Source of the DNA: Streptomyces tateyamensis
Lineage (GTDB): Bacteria; Actinomycetota; Actinomycetes; Streptomycetales; Streptomycetaceae
NCBI RefSeq assembly: GCF_003205575.1
Contig: NZ_PYBW01000005.1
Span: forward strand, 1 to 64,000
Direction of reading: 5' to 3'
DNA length: 64,000 nt
Part shown: positions 39,701 to 50,040 of the stretch, in pieces
How the letters are laid out: the number at the start of each line of letters is the position of its first letter
Numbering within the stretch: position 1 is the stretch's first letter
Position numbers and translations under genes: made by a program
The notes under the pieces: generated by a model
Databases searched by the model: none
The model's input: the letters and a program-made list of their open reading frames with translations, nothing else
What the model was told of the DNA's origin: nothing

Positions 39701-40301
39701 AGAGCCCGGGCAGCAGCCGGGCCACCGCCTCGGGCCCGCAGCCCGGCAGCAGGCGCGCCGCCTCCTGGTCGCCCCAGGACTCCCGCACCGATTCCAGCAG
39801 CCGCTCGGCCAGCGCGGTGCGCCCGCCGGCCACCACCGCGTCGGCGATCTGGCGGCGCACGGCGTACGGCGCGTCGTCCATCGCCCGCTCCAGGGCGGCG
39901 TCGCTGACGGGCAGTCGGAGCGAGGCCTTCAGCGCCTGGGCGCGCACCCCGCCGTCCGGGTCGGCGAGCCGGGCCTCCAGGAAGGCGACGTCACCGGCGA
40001 TGGCCGCGCCGACCACGGCGAGCGAGCGCCCGTAGCGCCCCCGGGTGCCGAGCTCCGTCAGCACCGGCCCGAGCTGCCCTGCCGACGCGCCCTCGCCCAC
40101 CCGCTGCCTGGTCCACCCGGCCAGCGCCCGCATCCGCTCGGGGTACGCGAGCGGTTCGAGCTCCGCGAGCAGGCGGTCGACGGCGGCGCGGGAGTCTGCG
40201 GCACTGGAGTCTGCGGCGCGAAGGTGACCGGGACGGGAGTCGTCGGGACGGGGGTCTTGAGGCACGAGGGACATGCGCACCATTGTGGTGCGCCAGGTCA
40301 T
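36795..40301 (-). CDS. Very large HEAT-like repeat protein
   Basis: 1168 aa, cytoplasmic (no signal or helix-rich membrane part). Almost entirely alpha-helical, Ala/Leu/Arg-rich with repeating helix pairs such as LARLADPDGGVRAQALKASLR, YAVRRQIADAVVAGG and AEPDVREAALGVV, as in HEAT or armadillo solenoids. No catalytic motif seen. Such scaffolds bind proteins or nucleic acids. Start may be 40301, 40283 or 40274 (three nearby ATGs). Monocistronic, convergent with nothing obvious. I do not recognise a named family. Confidence 0.8.
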   Translation of the reverse strand: MTWRTTMVRMSLVPQDPRPDDSRPGHLRAADSSAADSRAAVDRLLAELEPLAYPERMRALAGWTRQRVGEGASAGQLGPVLTELGTRGRYGRSLAVVGAAIAGDVAFLEARLADPDGGVRAQALKASLRLPVSDAALERAMDDAPYAVRRQIADAVVAGGRTALAERLLESVRESWGDQEAARLLPGCGPEAVARLLPGLFLAVARWQAIGSRHPDLLLDEIARQLAELPEQSRPAWWQRNADALAATAEARPLRVLELLEQHCPPQLPGPVRAGLGKLLRAAPGRTIRLLTAPQRRAAALQVPLSRTALGRVARLGAPELLDLGRAWSHRPDSLALLLRALPPSRRNDFFDAATAGQDLGRSEFSEALLTALPRPRAQAEARRIAAQAAERGAPWAVVLTATAHLPVAEARPELLAATRRPAAEDRAVAYPLLVRNAARSGQPAAVAELLQDLQRLRNEQDPVRSPALAALAEVPPRLFTGAVAEALGRLATDAVEARDSSWRTRLSLSELAVAVLREHAVSGEQALIGWALATLTELSGQLGGAGLGRLDRTLRRGQEVAVFQALLPWLEAGADKVDHTLTFALARALGRRARGLSGLQELLWQAVQFGNDATVRQAVELWLEDPRTRSERAVRVLELEPSAAVLPAVLGVLTHRRTDLLHLVLGERPPYGRFLTPGSHWLPPIHGIDRWTPSQQASAARLLTAAVGDAALPKHNRAWHLRTAAAVPEVGFDLVGRYLESLDTVLAEAALGALVWTDRPADALPLLLAHAGDDRARVALFAAGRAARFVAPSRLAQVLRAALLPAAGGTPAPGAKITSRKELVRLAATLLPVAEAAALLVEVYELPDQHRDVQAACVPVAAGLLRSPLAWRLLELAAAGLPVTQGAVLRTAPYELPVGDRPRYARLVGQVVGSAERETADRAIALLARWAPWYPEAMELLRATAVDLGNRSSWPAVADGLVTLTSTPEGSGPLLAVLAALVAAEDAVPVELDAAPGRDRPARQRIGHLVARLATAATTRISAGQSAAARQAGELLCAAGDFLPQGVQLRAAALDLEAPAAELPAALDDLAQLHTGRPALAARTAQTVRARLGAAGHPGDPVVLLLATERLAASGTYSAGLLAVALTQALGARTKWLPEWRSQLRALRGHAEPDVREAALGVVTAGE

Positions 40302-40408
40302 GCCCCTCCCACCGGTTTTCGCGCGCCCCGGGTGCGCGAAGCTCGGACGCGCGAGGCCCGGGCGGGCCGCTGGACGGCGGTCCGCCCGGGCCGACGCCCG
40401 GTCAGGGG

Positions 40409-42988
40409 TCAGAACTGCGTGCTGACCGTCACCCCGCTGAAGTCGGTGGCCGCGTACAGGCTGACGTACCGGTAGCCGGCGGTCGGGTTGGTCACCGTGA
40501 GGGTCTGGGTGGTGCCGGGGTTGGTGGAGGAGGCGGTGAAGGCGCTCGGCGAGGCCCAGGTGCTGTCGTTGTAGTACAGGTACGCGGTACCGGTGCCGCC
40601 GGAGGTGGTGACCTTCAGCGTGCTGGTGCCGGCCGGCAGGTAGACGTACTTGTAGACCAGGTTGCCGGCGGTGGCGGACTGGTTGGACCGGGAGCAGTTC
40701 TGGCCCATCGCGTCCGTCCGGGGGTCGGTGCAGGTCGGCAGGGTGACCGGGCCGGCGCCGGTGGTGACCACGGCCGAGGCGGGGTTGCTGTCGGACTTGC
40801 CGCTGCTGTCGGTGACGGTCAGCGCGACCGTGTAGGTACCGGCGTTGGCGTAGGTGTGGGTCGGGTTCTGCAGGTCCGAGGAGGTACCGTCGCCGAAGGT
40901 CCAGTGCCAGGCGGTGATCCGGCCCGGGCCGGTCTGCACCGAGGTGTCGGTCAGGCTGACCGTCGCACCGTTGACCGACTGGGTGAACAGCGCGGTCGGG
41001 CCCTGCGCGTAGCAGGCACCGGCGGCACAGGCGGTCAGCCAGGAGTCGAAGTCGGCGTCCAGGCTGGTGCCCAGAGAGTTGTAGACCGCGTAGCCGCCGG
41101 TGTAGTCACCGGTGCGGAAGTGGCCCAGCATCGACTGGATCACGTCGGGGTGCTTCTCGAACATGTACCGCACCGCCAGGTAGCCCCACGGGTAGGTGCG
41201 CACCGAGTCCGAGTTGTCGTAGCTGTTCTGGAAGATGGTGCTCAGCTTGTAGGTGTGCTTGGCCGCCTCGCCGAGCGCCTGCTGGTCCGACAGGCCCCGG
41301 TAGGTGTAGGACTCGTACTCGGCCACGCCCTCGATCCACCAGATGTCCGGCACCGAGATCTCGGTGCCGAAGTTGCCCTTCATGTCGTAGATGCCGTCCA
41401 GGTAGTGCGTGTACTCGTGGTTGAGGTTCCACACGTTGGCCGGGAAGCTGTCGTTCCACGACTTCTGGTACATCACCGACACCGGCTTGTTGTTCGGGTC
41501 GGTCGGGTCCATCACGGTCTGTCCACCGTTGTTGGTGGAGTTGTTGAAGATGGCCCAGGAGTAGGTGAGGTAGTCCGCCTGGTTGGCGAAGACGGCCAGC
41601 GTGATGCTCCGGCCGTACGCGTTGACCGGGCCGCTGTCCTTCACCAGGTTGTGGAAGAAGGTGTCCTCGCCGCGCAGGCTGGTGCAGACGGCGGCCAGGT
41701 CGGCGTCCGACAGCGTCTCGGTCTGGATGCTGCGGTTGTCGCAGACCAGTTGGTGCGGCAGCACCGCGGCGGTCAGCTTGGCCGGCAGGTTGCACACGTC
41801 GAAGTACGAGCAGCTGGCGGCGTCGTACTGGTTGGCGTTGAAGGCGACGTGCACGTAGAGCGGGCCGGTCGGGCCGGTGATCTGGATCCCGTCGAGCACC
41901 TGCTTGACCAGCGGCTTGGCCGCCGCCTCGACGGCGGGGCCGTCGCCGGCCATCCGGGCCAGGTCGTTGCCCGCGTTGACGTCCAGGAAGGAGTTCGCGG
42001 TGGGCAGCAGGTCCTTGTGGTTCTGGGTGAACGCCGCCAGCGAGCTGATCAGGCTGTGGTCCGCGGCGATCGCGTCGACGAAGCCGGTGTTCCAGTTGCC
42101 GCGCCACAGCGGCGCCCAGAAGATCGCGTTGACCGCGTCGACCATCTTCGGCGAGGCGTTGTAGCTGTTGTTGTAGGCGGCCAGCACCTGCTGGTAGAGC
42201 CCGAGGTAACTGGCCTGCAGGTTGGCGCTGTCGGTGAGGATCAGCACGTCCTTGAGGACCTGGCCGTTGTTGTCGTTGACGTCCCGCCAGTGCGGGCCGG
42301 CGAAGAAGGCGTCCATCCCGGCCTTGGTGGCGGCGGTCAGCGTCGCGTCGTAGCTTCCGACGGCGGCGGCGTTGTACGACTGGACGTAGTAGCCGGCCCG
42401 CAGGAACAGCACCAACTGCCAGATGCCGGTGGAGTTGTCGCCGGTGTAGCCGGCGGCCTGCTGCTGGAAGGCGTTCGCCACGGCCAGCATCTGGGACTGC
42501 TTGAAGACGGCGGTCGCGTCGGGGCCGGTGAGGTTGAACAGGCCGTTGACGCAGGCCATCGTCGAGGCCTGGACGAAGCTGACCAGGGCGGCGCCGGTGC
42601 GGCTGCCGAAGTCGGCCGGGGTGCAGGTCTGGGCGGTGGCGGGGGCGGCCGCGGCGCCGGCGGTGGTCGCCGGCCCGGCGGCGCCGGCCGGCTTGCGGGC
42701 GGCGGTGCTGGGCCCGGTCTGCAGGGTGGTTCCGGCGCGGTGGCCCATCACCGCCTGGCCGAGCAGGGCCGGGGGCAGCGGGGCGGCGACGGGGGCGGTG
42801 TCCTGCGAGCCGTCGGCGACGGTGCCGCCGAGCGGGCCCGGGACGACGGCGGTGGCGGAGGCGGTGTGCCCCGCCTTGGCGGTGGGGGCCGCGGCCGCCA
42901 CCGCCGGGGTCGGCAGCAGGGTCGCGGCGGTGGCACAACCGGCCAGCAGTCCGGCCATGAGAGTGGGGAGTTGTATGCGCGTGCGCAT
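40409..42988 (-). CDS. Secreted M9-family collagenase
   Basis: 859 aa. Signal peptide (MRTRIQLPTLMAGLLAGCATA, cleavage near AVAAAA), a Thr/Ala-rich propeptide-like region to about 115, then the collagenase activator and peptidase domains. Zinc motif HEYTH (His524, Glu525, His528) with the downstream Glu in EGVAEYES (553-557). A PKD domain (WHWTFGDGTSSDLQNPTHTY) follows, then a C-terminal pre-peptidase C-like beta domain (YVYLPAGTSTLKVTTSGG). Degrades native collagen outside the cell. A long AT-rich promoter region lies upstream. Confidence 0.94.
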   Translation of the reverse strand: MRTRIQLPTLMAGLLAGCATAATLLPTPAVAAAAPTAKAGHTASATAVVPGPLGGTVADGSQDTAPVAAPLPPALLGQAVMGHRAGTTLQTGPSTAARKPAGAAGPATTAGAAAAPATAQTCTPADFGSRTGAALVSFVQASTMACVNGLFNLTGPDATAVFKQSQMLAVANAFQQQAAGYTGDNSTGIWQLVLFLRAGYYVQSYNAAAVGSYDATLTAATKAGMDAFFAGPHWRDVNDNNGQVLKDVLILTDSANLQASYLGLYQQVLAAYNNSYNASPKMVDAVNAIFWAPLWRGNWNTGFVDAIAADHSLISSLAAFTQNHKDLLPTANSFLDVNAGNDLARMAGDGPAVEAAAKPLVKQVLDGIQITGPTGPLYVHVAFNANQYDAASCSYFDVCNLPAKLTAAVLPHQLVCDNRSIQTETLSDADLAAVCTSLRGEDTFFHNLVKDSGPVNAYGRSITLAVFANQADYLTYSWAIFNNSTNNGGQTVMDPTDPNNKPVSVMYQKSWNDSFPANVWNLNHEYTHYLDGIYDMKGNFGTEISVPDIWWIEGVAEYESYTYRGLSDQQALGEAAKHTYKLSTIFQNSYDNSDSVRTYPWGYLAVRYMFEKHPDVIQSMLGHFRTGDYTGGYAVYNSLGTSLDADFDSWLTACAAGACYAQGPTALFTQSVNGATVSLTDTSVQTGPGRITAWHWTFGDGTSSDLQNPTHTYANAGTYTVALTVTDSSGKSDSNPASAVVTTGAGPVTLPTCTDPRTDAMGQNCSRSNQSATAGNLVYKYVYLPAGTSTLKVTTSGGTGTAYLYYNDSTWASPSAFTASSTNPGTTQTLTVTNPTAGYRYVSLYAATDFSGVTVSTQF

Positions 42989-43214
42989 GAGGCGGTCCTA
43001 ACTCCGGGGGGCACTCGACGGGTCTATGGGGGCCGGTCGGGTGGGGGAGCCGCGAGGCAAAGGGGAATTGACGTGGATCCTGACACAGAATGACAGTCAG
43101 AACAATGTCACAGTTCATATGGCAGCAATGAACGGCTGAATCTCCGTCACCAAATACCATCAATCCCTCACAAATTGCCCCAGCTGCCGGGCCCCGCCCG
43201 GCCGACACGACAAA
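42989..43214 (-). promoter_or_regulatory. AT-rich upstream region of the collagenase gene
   Basis: About 43070-43180 is clearly richer in A and T than its surroundings and holds an inverted pair TGACA (43081) / TGTCA (43106) plus CATATG, a possible -10 region. No full consensus promoter can be assigned. Probably the collagenase regulatory region. Confidence 0.4.
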
Positions 43215-43245
43215 GAGGGCGGGCGCACCAGGTGCGCCCGCCCTC
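43215..43245 (-). terminator. Hairpin terminator of the SMI1/KNR4 gene
   Basis: Perfect 15-bp stem GAGGGCGGGCGCACC / GGTGCGCCCGCCCTC separated by one base, so the real loop is 3-5 nt. Lies about 145 bp downstream of the SMI1 gene stop on the minus strand and isolates the collagenase promoter. Confidence 0.7.
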
Positions 43246-43389
43246 CCAAGACCTGTCGCCAGAGGCGACCCGTCGTCACCTCACGCGCCGCCAACGGCGG
43301 CCCGTGGTCACGTCACCCGTTTCTCCACACCTGCCCCCGCCCGTCGCGTTGCACCGCCCGTGGTGTCCCGCGTCACGGCGGCGGGGCCG

Positions 43390-43914
43390 TCAGCCGCTCC
43401 CGAGCCAGGCCAGGTACCAGTCGCGGAAGTCCGGACCCGGCGTCAGCGCGCCGCGGACCTGATCGTCGAGCCAGACCTGGCCGGCGCTCGGCCCGGTGAC
43501 GACAAGTCGGGAGAACTGGCCGCAGCACCCCTCGCCGATCACCAGACTCCCCGTCACCGCGTACCCGTCGCGGCGCAGCCGGGCGGCGGTGTGCGGGAAG
43601 GCGGTGGCCAGGAAGCCCGGCCGCAGCGCCTCGGCCCGCTCGCCGTGCAGCACCCCCGCCTCGTCCACCTCCTCGAACAGGCCGAGCACCCCGTACTCCG
43701 GGCCCGCTCCCCCGTCGGCCACCTCGGTCAGGAAGCGGCGGTAGGCCTCGGGCAGCCGCACACCGTGCCGGTGCTCGAACTCCTCGACCGCGGCGCCGCT
43801 CAGCGGCTCCCGCAGCCGGTACCGGTGCCGGTCGGCGCCGAACCGCTGCTGCTCGAAGTCGCCGGCCGCCAGGGCCGCCACTCGTGCGCGCACCTGTGTG
43901 CTGTCCCAGCCCAT
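43390..43914 (-). CDS. SMI1/KNR4 family protein
   Basis: 174 aa. Core SMI1/KNR4 motif VEEFEHRHGVRLPEAYRRFLTEVADGGAGPEYGVLGL. The family is the fold of many immunity proteins against contact-dependent or polymorphic toxins and of yeast Knr4. No toxin gene is adjacent, so an immunity role is possible but not supported by context. C-terminal part includes LVIGEGCCGQFSRLVVTG with a vicinal cysteine pair. Confidence 0.87.
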   Translation of the reverse strand: MGWDSTQVRARVAALAAGDFEQQRFGADRHRYRLREPLSGAAVEEFEHRHGVRLPEAYRRFLTEVADGGAGPEYGVLGLFEEVDEAGVLHGERAEALRPGFLATAFPHTAARLRRDGYAVTGSLVIGEGCCGQFSRLVVTGPSAGQVWLDDQVRGALTPGPDFRDWYLAWLGSG

Positions 43915-43995
43915 CCGGTCGCTCCACCCCCTGCTGTCGCTTCAGGCGACCTTATGATACTCACCGGTACCGATCCGAAGGTGAAGGTGGACGAC

Positions 43996-45478
<1,483 letters not shown>

Positions 45479-45553
45479 ACCGGGCCCCGAGGGCGCGGGG
45501 TGACGGGTGTGCCTGGCAACGGCAAAGCACCTCTCACCGGCGGGCCCCGACCG

Positions 45554-45679
45554 TCAGCGCATCAACTGCCCGGCGAACGCGCCCGCCAGCGCGCCCAGAG
45601 TGCCGATCAGCAGGACGGCGACGACGATTGCCGTGATCCACACGGCCTCGTCCTCGCGCTCGGCCTGGCTCCTGCGCAT
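45554..45679 (-). CDS. Small single-pass membrane protein, 41 aa
   Basis: Start ATG 45679, stop TGA 45554. A charged N-terminus (MRRSQAEREDEAVW) is followed by one hydrophobic helix (ITAIVVAVLLIGTLGALAGAF). GGGTGGG lies upstream as a weak ribosome site. Coding character is consistent but the short length leaves doubt. Function unknown. Confidence 0.5.
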   Translation of the reverse strand: MRRSQAEREDEAVWITAIVVAVLLIGTLGALAGAFAGQLMR

Positions 45680-45930
45680 CGCGCCCACCCCATTTCGCCG
45701 TACGGTCCGTCCTCGTCCACCACAACAACGTCTGAATGCCAGTCATTTCTCCGCGCACGCTCTCCCGAAACCCCGCGCCCTCGCACCCCCACGCCCGCGG
45801 CCTCGCACCACCGCCTCCGCAGGCTCTCCCGTCCGCGAACCGAGCTGCCCGCGGAACCGAAGCGCCTGCGGAGCGCGTCCTTCCGCTGCCATGCTTGGCG
45901 AGTGCACCGCCGTGGACCGGAGGAGACCTG

Positions 45931-46917
45931 ATGCAGCAGCCCGAGAGATCTCGACTGCCCTTAACCGCAGGGGTGTTGGCCGCTCTGCTGGCCACCGCGG
46001 CGGCAGCCTGCGGAGCACCGGCGCCGGCCGGCCGGGCCGGCGGTGCGGCTGCCCCACGCCCGGGTGGAGCGGGGGTGAGCGCCCGTCAGGCCGCCGACCT
46101 GAACTGCGACCCGTTCGCCAGCGCGTACCCGCCGAGCGGTGACGAGAACGGCGCCACGATCAAGGCGATCAAGGCCCGCGGGGTGCTCAACGCGGGTATC
46201 GACCTGAACGACTACCGCTGGGGCTACCGCGGGCCGGACGGCAAGCCCGCCGGCTTCGACATCGACCTGGTGAAGGCGATGGCCAAGGCCCTGCTGGGCA
46301 GTGCGGACAAGGTCAACTGGGTGGCGCTGCCGAACGCCAAGCGGATCCCGGCACTGCAGAGCGGCCAGGTCGACGTGGTGGTGCACACCATGACCATCAC
46401 CTGCGACCGCAAGCAGCAGGTGGCCTTCTCGACCGTCTACTTCGTGGCCGGCCAGCGCGCCCTGGTGCCGCGCACGGGGCATCAGGCGGGCGAGAGCGTC
46501 GACCAGGCGCTGGCGGGGCGCCGGGTCTGCGTCTCGGACGGCTCCACCGCGCAGGACCAGCTCAAGCAGAACTCACGCGGCGCCGGTTCGGTGGTCGCCC
46601 TCACCACCGACCTGGACTGCCTGGTCAAGCTCCAACTCGGTCAGGTGGACGCACTGCTGACCGACGACGCGGTGGCGGCCGGCCTGGCCGCGCAGGACCC
46701 GCAGACCATGGTGGTGGGCGCCCCGATCACCCAGGAGCCGTACGGGATCGCGCTCCCGCTCACCGCCCCCGACCTGGCCTCCTGGGTCAACCAGTTCCTG
46801 GACGGCTACCGCCGGGGCCCGTGGCAGAGCGCCTACGACACCTGGCTCGGGCCGTACCTGCGCAACGGCGCCCAGGGCGACACCGCCAACCCGCCGCCGG
46901 CCAAGTACGGCCGCTGA
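45931..46917 (+). CDS. Orphan amino-acid substrate-binding lipoprotein (GlnH-like)
   Basis: 328 aa from ATG 45931 with GGAGGAGA upstream. Lipobox in TAAAACGAP. Family 3 solute-binding fold: GVLNAGIDLNDYRWGYRGPDGKPAGFDIDLVKAMA, QVDVVVHTMTITCDRKQQVAFS, and KLQLGQVDALLTDDAVA. Ends in PPPAKYGR, common in actinobacterial glutamine/glutamate-type binding proteins. No permease or ATPase is adjacent, so it may serve a distant transporter or act as a sensor. Confidence 0.88.
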   Translation: MQQPERSRLPLTAGVLAALLATAAAACGAPAPAGRAGGAAAPRPGGAGVSARQAADLNCDPFASAYPPSGDENGATIKAIKARGVLNAGIDLNDYRWGYRGPDGKPAGFDIDLVKAMAKALLGSADKVNWVALPNAKRIPALQSGQVDVVVHTMTITCDRKQQVAFSTVYFVAGQRALVPRTGHQAGESVDQALAGRRVCVSDGSTAQDQLKQNSRGAGSVVALTTDLDCLVKLQLGQVDALLTDDAVAAGLAAQDPQTMVVGAPITQEPYGIALPLTAPDLASWVNQFLDGYRRGPWQSAYDTWLGPYLRNGAQGDTANPPPAKYGR

Positions 46918-47007
46918 GGCCGTTGAGGCCGCTGAGGGGCTTCCGCCAGTCGGACACCGACCGGCGGAGGGGGCGAGGGCCCCGGCCCCCTGCCCCCTGC
47001 CCCGGTC

Positions 47008-47424
47008 TCAGCCCCGCACGAACTGCCCGCGCAGGTGGCTGCCGTTGACCACCACGGCCACTCCCAGCAGCGTCAGCCCGCACAGCACCTGCTCGACCTT
47101 CATCCACATCGGGTAGGGCGCGGTGGACACCACCCACACGATGGCCACCACCACGATCGGCGACAGGAACCGCAACCGCCGGTAGGCCCGGTAGGAGCCC
47201 TTGGCAGCCCGGTCGACCAGCCAGAGGGTGATCACGGCGCTGACCGCCACGCCGATGCCGCGGCCCCACATCGCCGAGGTGGTCGCGGAGTGGTCGTGGC
47301 GCACCAGCGCGATCACCACCAGGGTGAGCAGGCTGAGCACCAGGTAGCCCTGCACCAGCAACCGCACCGTGCGGAACGCCTTCACGGTGTCGGGGTGTTC
47401 GCGGTCGAACTGCGTCAGTGTCAT
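47008..47424 (-). CDS. Four-helix membrane protein
   Basis: 138 aa from ATG 47424; ATGs at 47433 and 47436 are close alternatives. Four hydrophobic segments (VQGYLVLSLLTLVVIALV, GIGVAVSAVITLWLV, LSPIVVVAIVWVVSTAPYP, QVLCGLTLLGVAVVV) and a charged N-terminus. Looks like a conserved actinobacterial hypothetical integral membrane protein. Function unknown. Confidence 0.75.
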   Translation of the reverse strand: MTLTQFDREHPDTVKAFRTVRLLVQGYLVLSLLTLVVIALVRHDHSATTSAMWGRGIGVAVSAVITLWLVDRAAKGSYRAYRRLRFLSPIVVVAIVWVVSTAPYPMWMKVEQVLCGLTLLGVAVVVNGSHLRGQFVRG

Positions 47425-47528
47425 GGTCCTCATCATGTGCCGCCCGCACGCCCGGCCACCAGTGTGACGGCGCACCGACTCCGTCTGACAAACGTCAGGT
47501 CGGCGGGCGGCAGGCTCGCGCAGCGCGG

Positions 47529-48225
47529 TCAGCCCGCGGCGGGCCGACGGCGCGTCAGCGCCAGGTACAGCCCGGCCGCCACCAGCACGCCCACCGGCAG
47601 CGACAGGTCGACCCCGTCCAGCGCGTGCGCGACCGGGCCGGTGTACAGCGTGGTGTGCAGGCAGAGCACGGCCGCGGCGGTGGCCGCCACCAGCGCGGCG
47701 GCACCGGCCCAGTTGACCCCGCCCCGGTACCAGTACGGGCCACCCGGGTGCTGGTCGGTCAGCCGCACGCCGTCGTACCGGTTGCGCCGCCACAGGATGT
47801 CCACGGCGTAGATCGTCATGCTCGGGCCGAGCAGCGCCACCGTCAGCTCCAGCATGTTGTTGACGGTGTCCAGGAAGTTGGAGACCAGCAGCGCGTACAG
47901 GGTCAGCGCCACGCCGAGCGCGCCGTCCAGCGCCACGCTGCGCGAGCGCCGCACCCGCAGCCCGACCGCTAGCAGCGCCAGGCCCGAACTGTAGGCGGTC
48001 ATCGCGTTGTTGGCGATCGCCCCGAGCACCACGGCGAGCAGGAAGAGCGGCTGGAACCAGCCCGGCAGGATGCCCTCCAGGGCAGGTCCAGGCCCAGCAG
48101 CACCAGCGCGCCGCCGACCACCAGGCTCAGGTAGCTGACGTTGGGCGCGGCCCAGACCGCGAACAGCTCGCGCGGCCGGCCGTGCCGCTCGCCGTCGGGG
48201 ATGTGGTCGATGCCGTGGGCCTGGA
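47529..48225 (-). pseudogene. NCS1 permease gene with internal deletion
   Basis: The C-terminal part (47529 to about 48085) encodes WFQPLFLLAVVLGAIANNAMTAYSSG, VSNFLDTVNNMLELTVALLGPSM and IYAVDILWRRNRYDG, typical of NCS1 cytosine/purine permeases. In another frame, about 48085-48215 encodes the family N-terminus (HIPDGERHGRPRELFAVWAA, PNVSYLSLVVGGALVLLGLD). The middle, some 200 residues with helices 2-6, is absent, and the two parts are out of frame. The original start codon has also gone. An inactive deletion derivative. Confidence 0.75.
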
Positions 48226-48928
48226 GTGCATCACCATGCGCCGGGTCGCGGAGGAGCTGACGGTGCGTCCGGGCCTGATCAGCCACTACTTCCCGGTGGC
48301 CGAGGAGCTGGTGGCGGAGGCATTCGGCACGGCGGCCGGCCAGGAGTTGGACGAGCTGCTGCCGCCCGGCCCGGGCCCCGGCGCGCTGCTGCCCGCCGGC
48401 CCGGAGCTGGACGAGCCGCTGCCGCCCCGCCCGGAGCTGGACGAGCCGCTGCCCGTCGGCCCGGCCCCCGGCGCGCTGCACCGGCTGGCCCGCTTCTTCG
48501 GGATGACCGGCGGCCCGCGCTACGACGACCTGAGCCGGCTGTGGCTCAACGCCCGCCACCTGAGCCGGTTCCGCCCGGTGCTCGCCGAACGGGTCGCCCA
48601 CCAGGAGGCCCGCTGGCGCGAGCGGCTCACCGCGCTGCTGTCCGACGGGGTGGCCGAAGGCAGCTTCCGCACCGCGGACCCGGGCGTCGCGGCGATCCGG
48701 ATCCTGGTGGTGCTCGACGGCCTGGGCGCCCATGCGAGCACCGACCGCAGCAACCGGCCGCCCGCGGTGACCGACTTCGCCGCCCACACCGCCGAACGCG
48801 AACTCGGCCTCCCCCAGGGCGCGCTGCTCGCCGCCGCCCGCGACGGCCGCACCGGCGGTGTCCACGCCGACGGCCCCGAGGCCGGCGACCCCCACCCCCG
48901 CGACTCCCGCTCCCGCGACCCCCAGTGA
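48222..48928 (+). pseudogene. TetR-family regulator lacking its N-terminus
   Basis: The frame enters the HTH in mid-domain (GLECITMRRVAEELTVRPGLISHYF) and continues through the usual TetR ligand domain to TGA 48928. The first 25-30 residues of the DNA-binding domain are missing; upstream bases belong to the divergent permease N-terminus. An in-frame ATG at 48182 or 48235 could still give a protein, but without helix 1. Residues PELDEPLP and relatives are repeated (48340-48480), an in-frame expansion. Probably nonfunctional. Confidence 0.65.
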
Positions 48929-48939
48929 GGACCCCCCCC

Positions 48940-49910
48940 GTGCCCGACCCCGGCCCCACCCCGCACCCCGAGCTGATCCTGCTCTCCGCCCGCCTGCTCG
49001 ACCCGGCCACCGGAGAGTTGCTGCCGCACCGCGCGCTGGCCGCGCGCGACGGACGGATCAGCGCCCTCGGCTCCGACCAGGAGCTACGGGCGCTGGCCGG
49101 ACCGGCCACCCTGGTCATCGACCTGCGCGGCGCGGTGGTCACCCCCGGCCTGGTGGACGGCCACGGACGATCGACAACGGAACCGCCTGGCTGGAGCAAC
49201 CCGACCGCCAGGGCGAGTCGACCCACGCCTTCTGGCCCGACCCCGCCGGCTACGCCCGCACCGTGGCCCGGCTGCACGCCGCGGGCGTGCCGACCGCCAC
49301 CCACGCGATCGGCGACGCGGCGGTCCGCTATGCGCTGGACGCTTTGGAGCAGGCGGGGGCGCGCCGCGGCGGCCCGGTCCGGCACCGGATCGAGCACATC
49401 GAGACCGTCCCCGACGCCACCGTGCGCCGCTTCGCCGAACTGGGCGTCACCGCCTCGATGCAGCCCACCCACTGCTGCGAGTACACCCGGGCCGACCACA
49501 CCGACAACTGGTCCCGCCGGCTCGGCGAGGAGCGTGCCTCGCGCGCCTGGCGCTGCCGCGACCTGTGGGAGGCGGGGGTGCGGGTGGCGCTCGGTTCGGA
49601 TTGGCCGATCGCCCCGTTCGCCCCGCTCGCGGTGATGGCCGGCGCCCGCCACCGCCGCCCGGCCGACCTCTCGCTGCCCCCGCACGGGCCTGCCCAGGCT
49701 CTCACCCCGTTGCAGGGCTACACCCTGGCCCCGGCCTGGCTGGCCGGCGAGGAGGAGCTCGCGGGCCGGCTCGCCGTCGGATACCGGGCCGACCTGACGG
49801 TCTTCGCCGACGATCCGCTCGCCGTCCCGGACACCGAGCTGGCCGGGCTCCCGGTCCTGCTCACCGTGCTGGCCGGCCGCCCGACCCACCGGGCGGCCGC
49901 ACTGGGCTGA
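48940..49910 (+). pseudogene. YtcJ-like amidohydrolase gene with internal deletion and frameshift
   Basis: GTG 48940 opens a normal amidohydrolase_3 N-terminus (ELILLSARLLDPATGELLPH, VIDLRGAVVTPGLVDGH). At about 49165 it jumps to another frame that encodes the C-terminal half: GTAWLEQPD, THAIGDAAV, HRIEHIETV, SDWPIAPF, RADLTVFADDPL. The stretch between, normally about 200 residues with the first metal His motif, is missing. Catalytically dead. Confidence 0.78.
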
Positions 49911-50040
49911 CCGGCGTCCACCGGGGCAGCGCCGCGGCCCGGCCGTCCAGCGGCGGGCCGCCGGCGGTCCGGAGCCGACCCGCCGTCAGTCGGTGCTGCT
50001 CCCCGTCGGCGGTCCGGGTCGAAACCTCACGCAGGCCCCG

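Noticed and set aside
40283..43093. 936-codon plus frame opposite the collagenase gene
   Set aside because: Val/Gly/Arg/Gln-rich shadow of a clearly recognised M9 collagenase.
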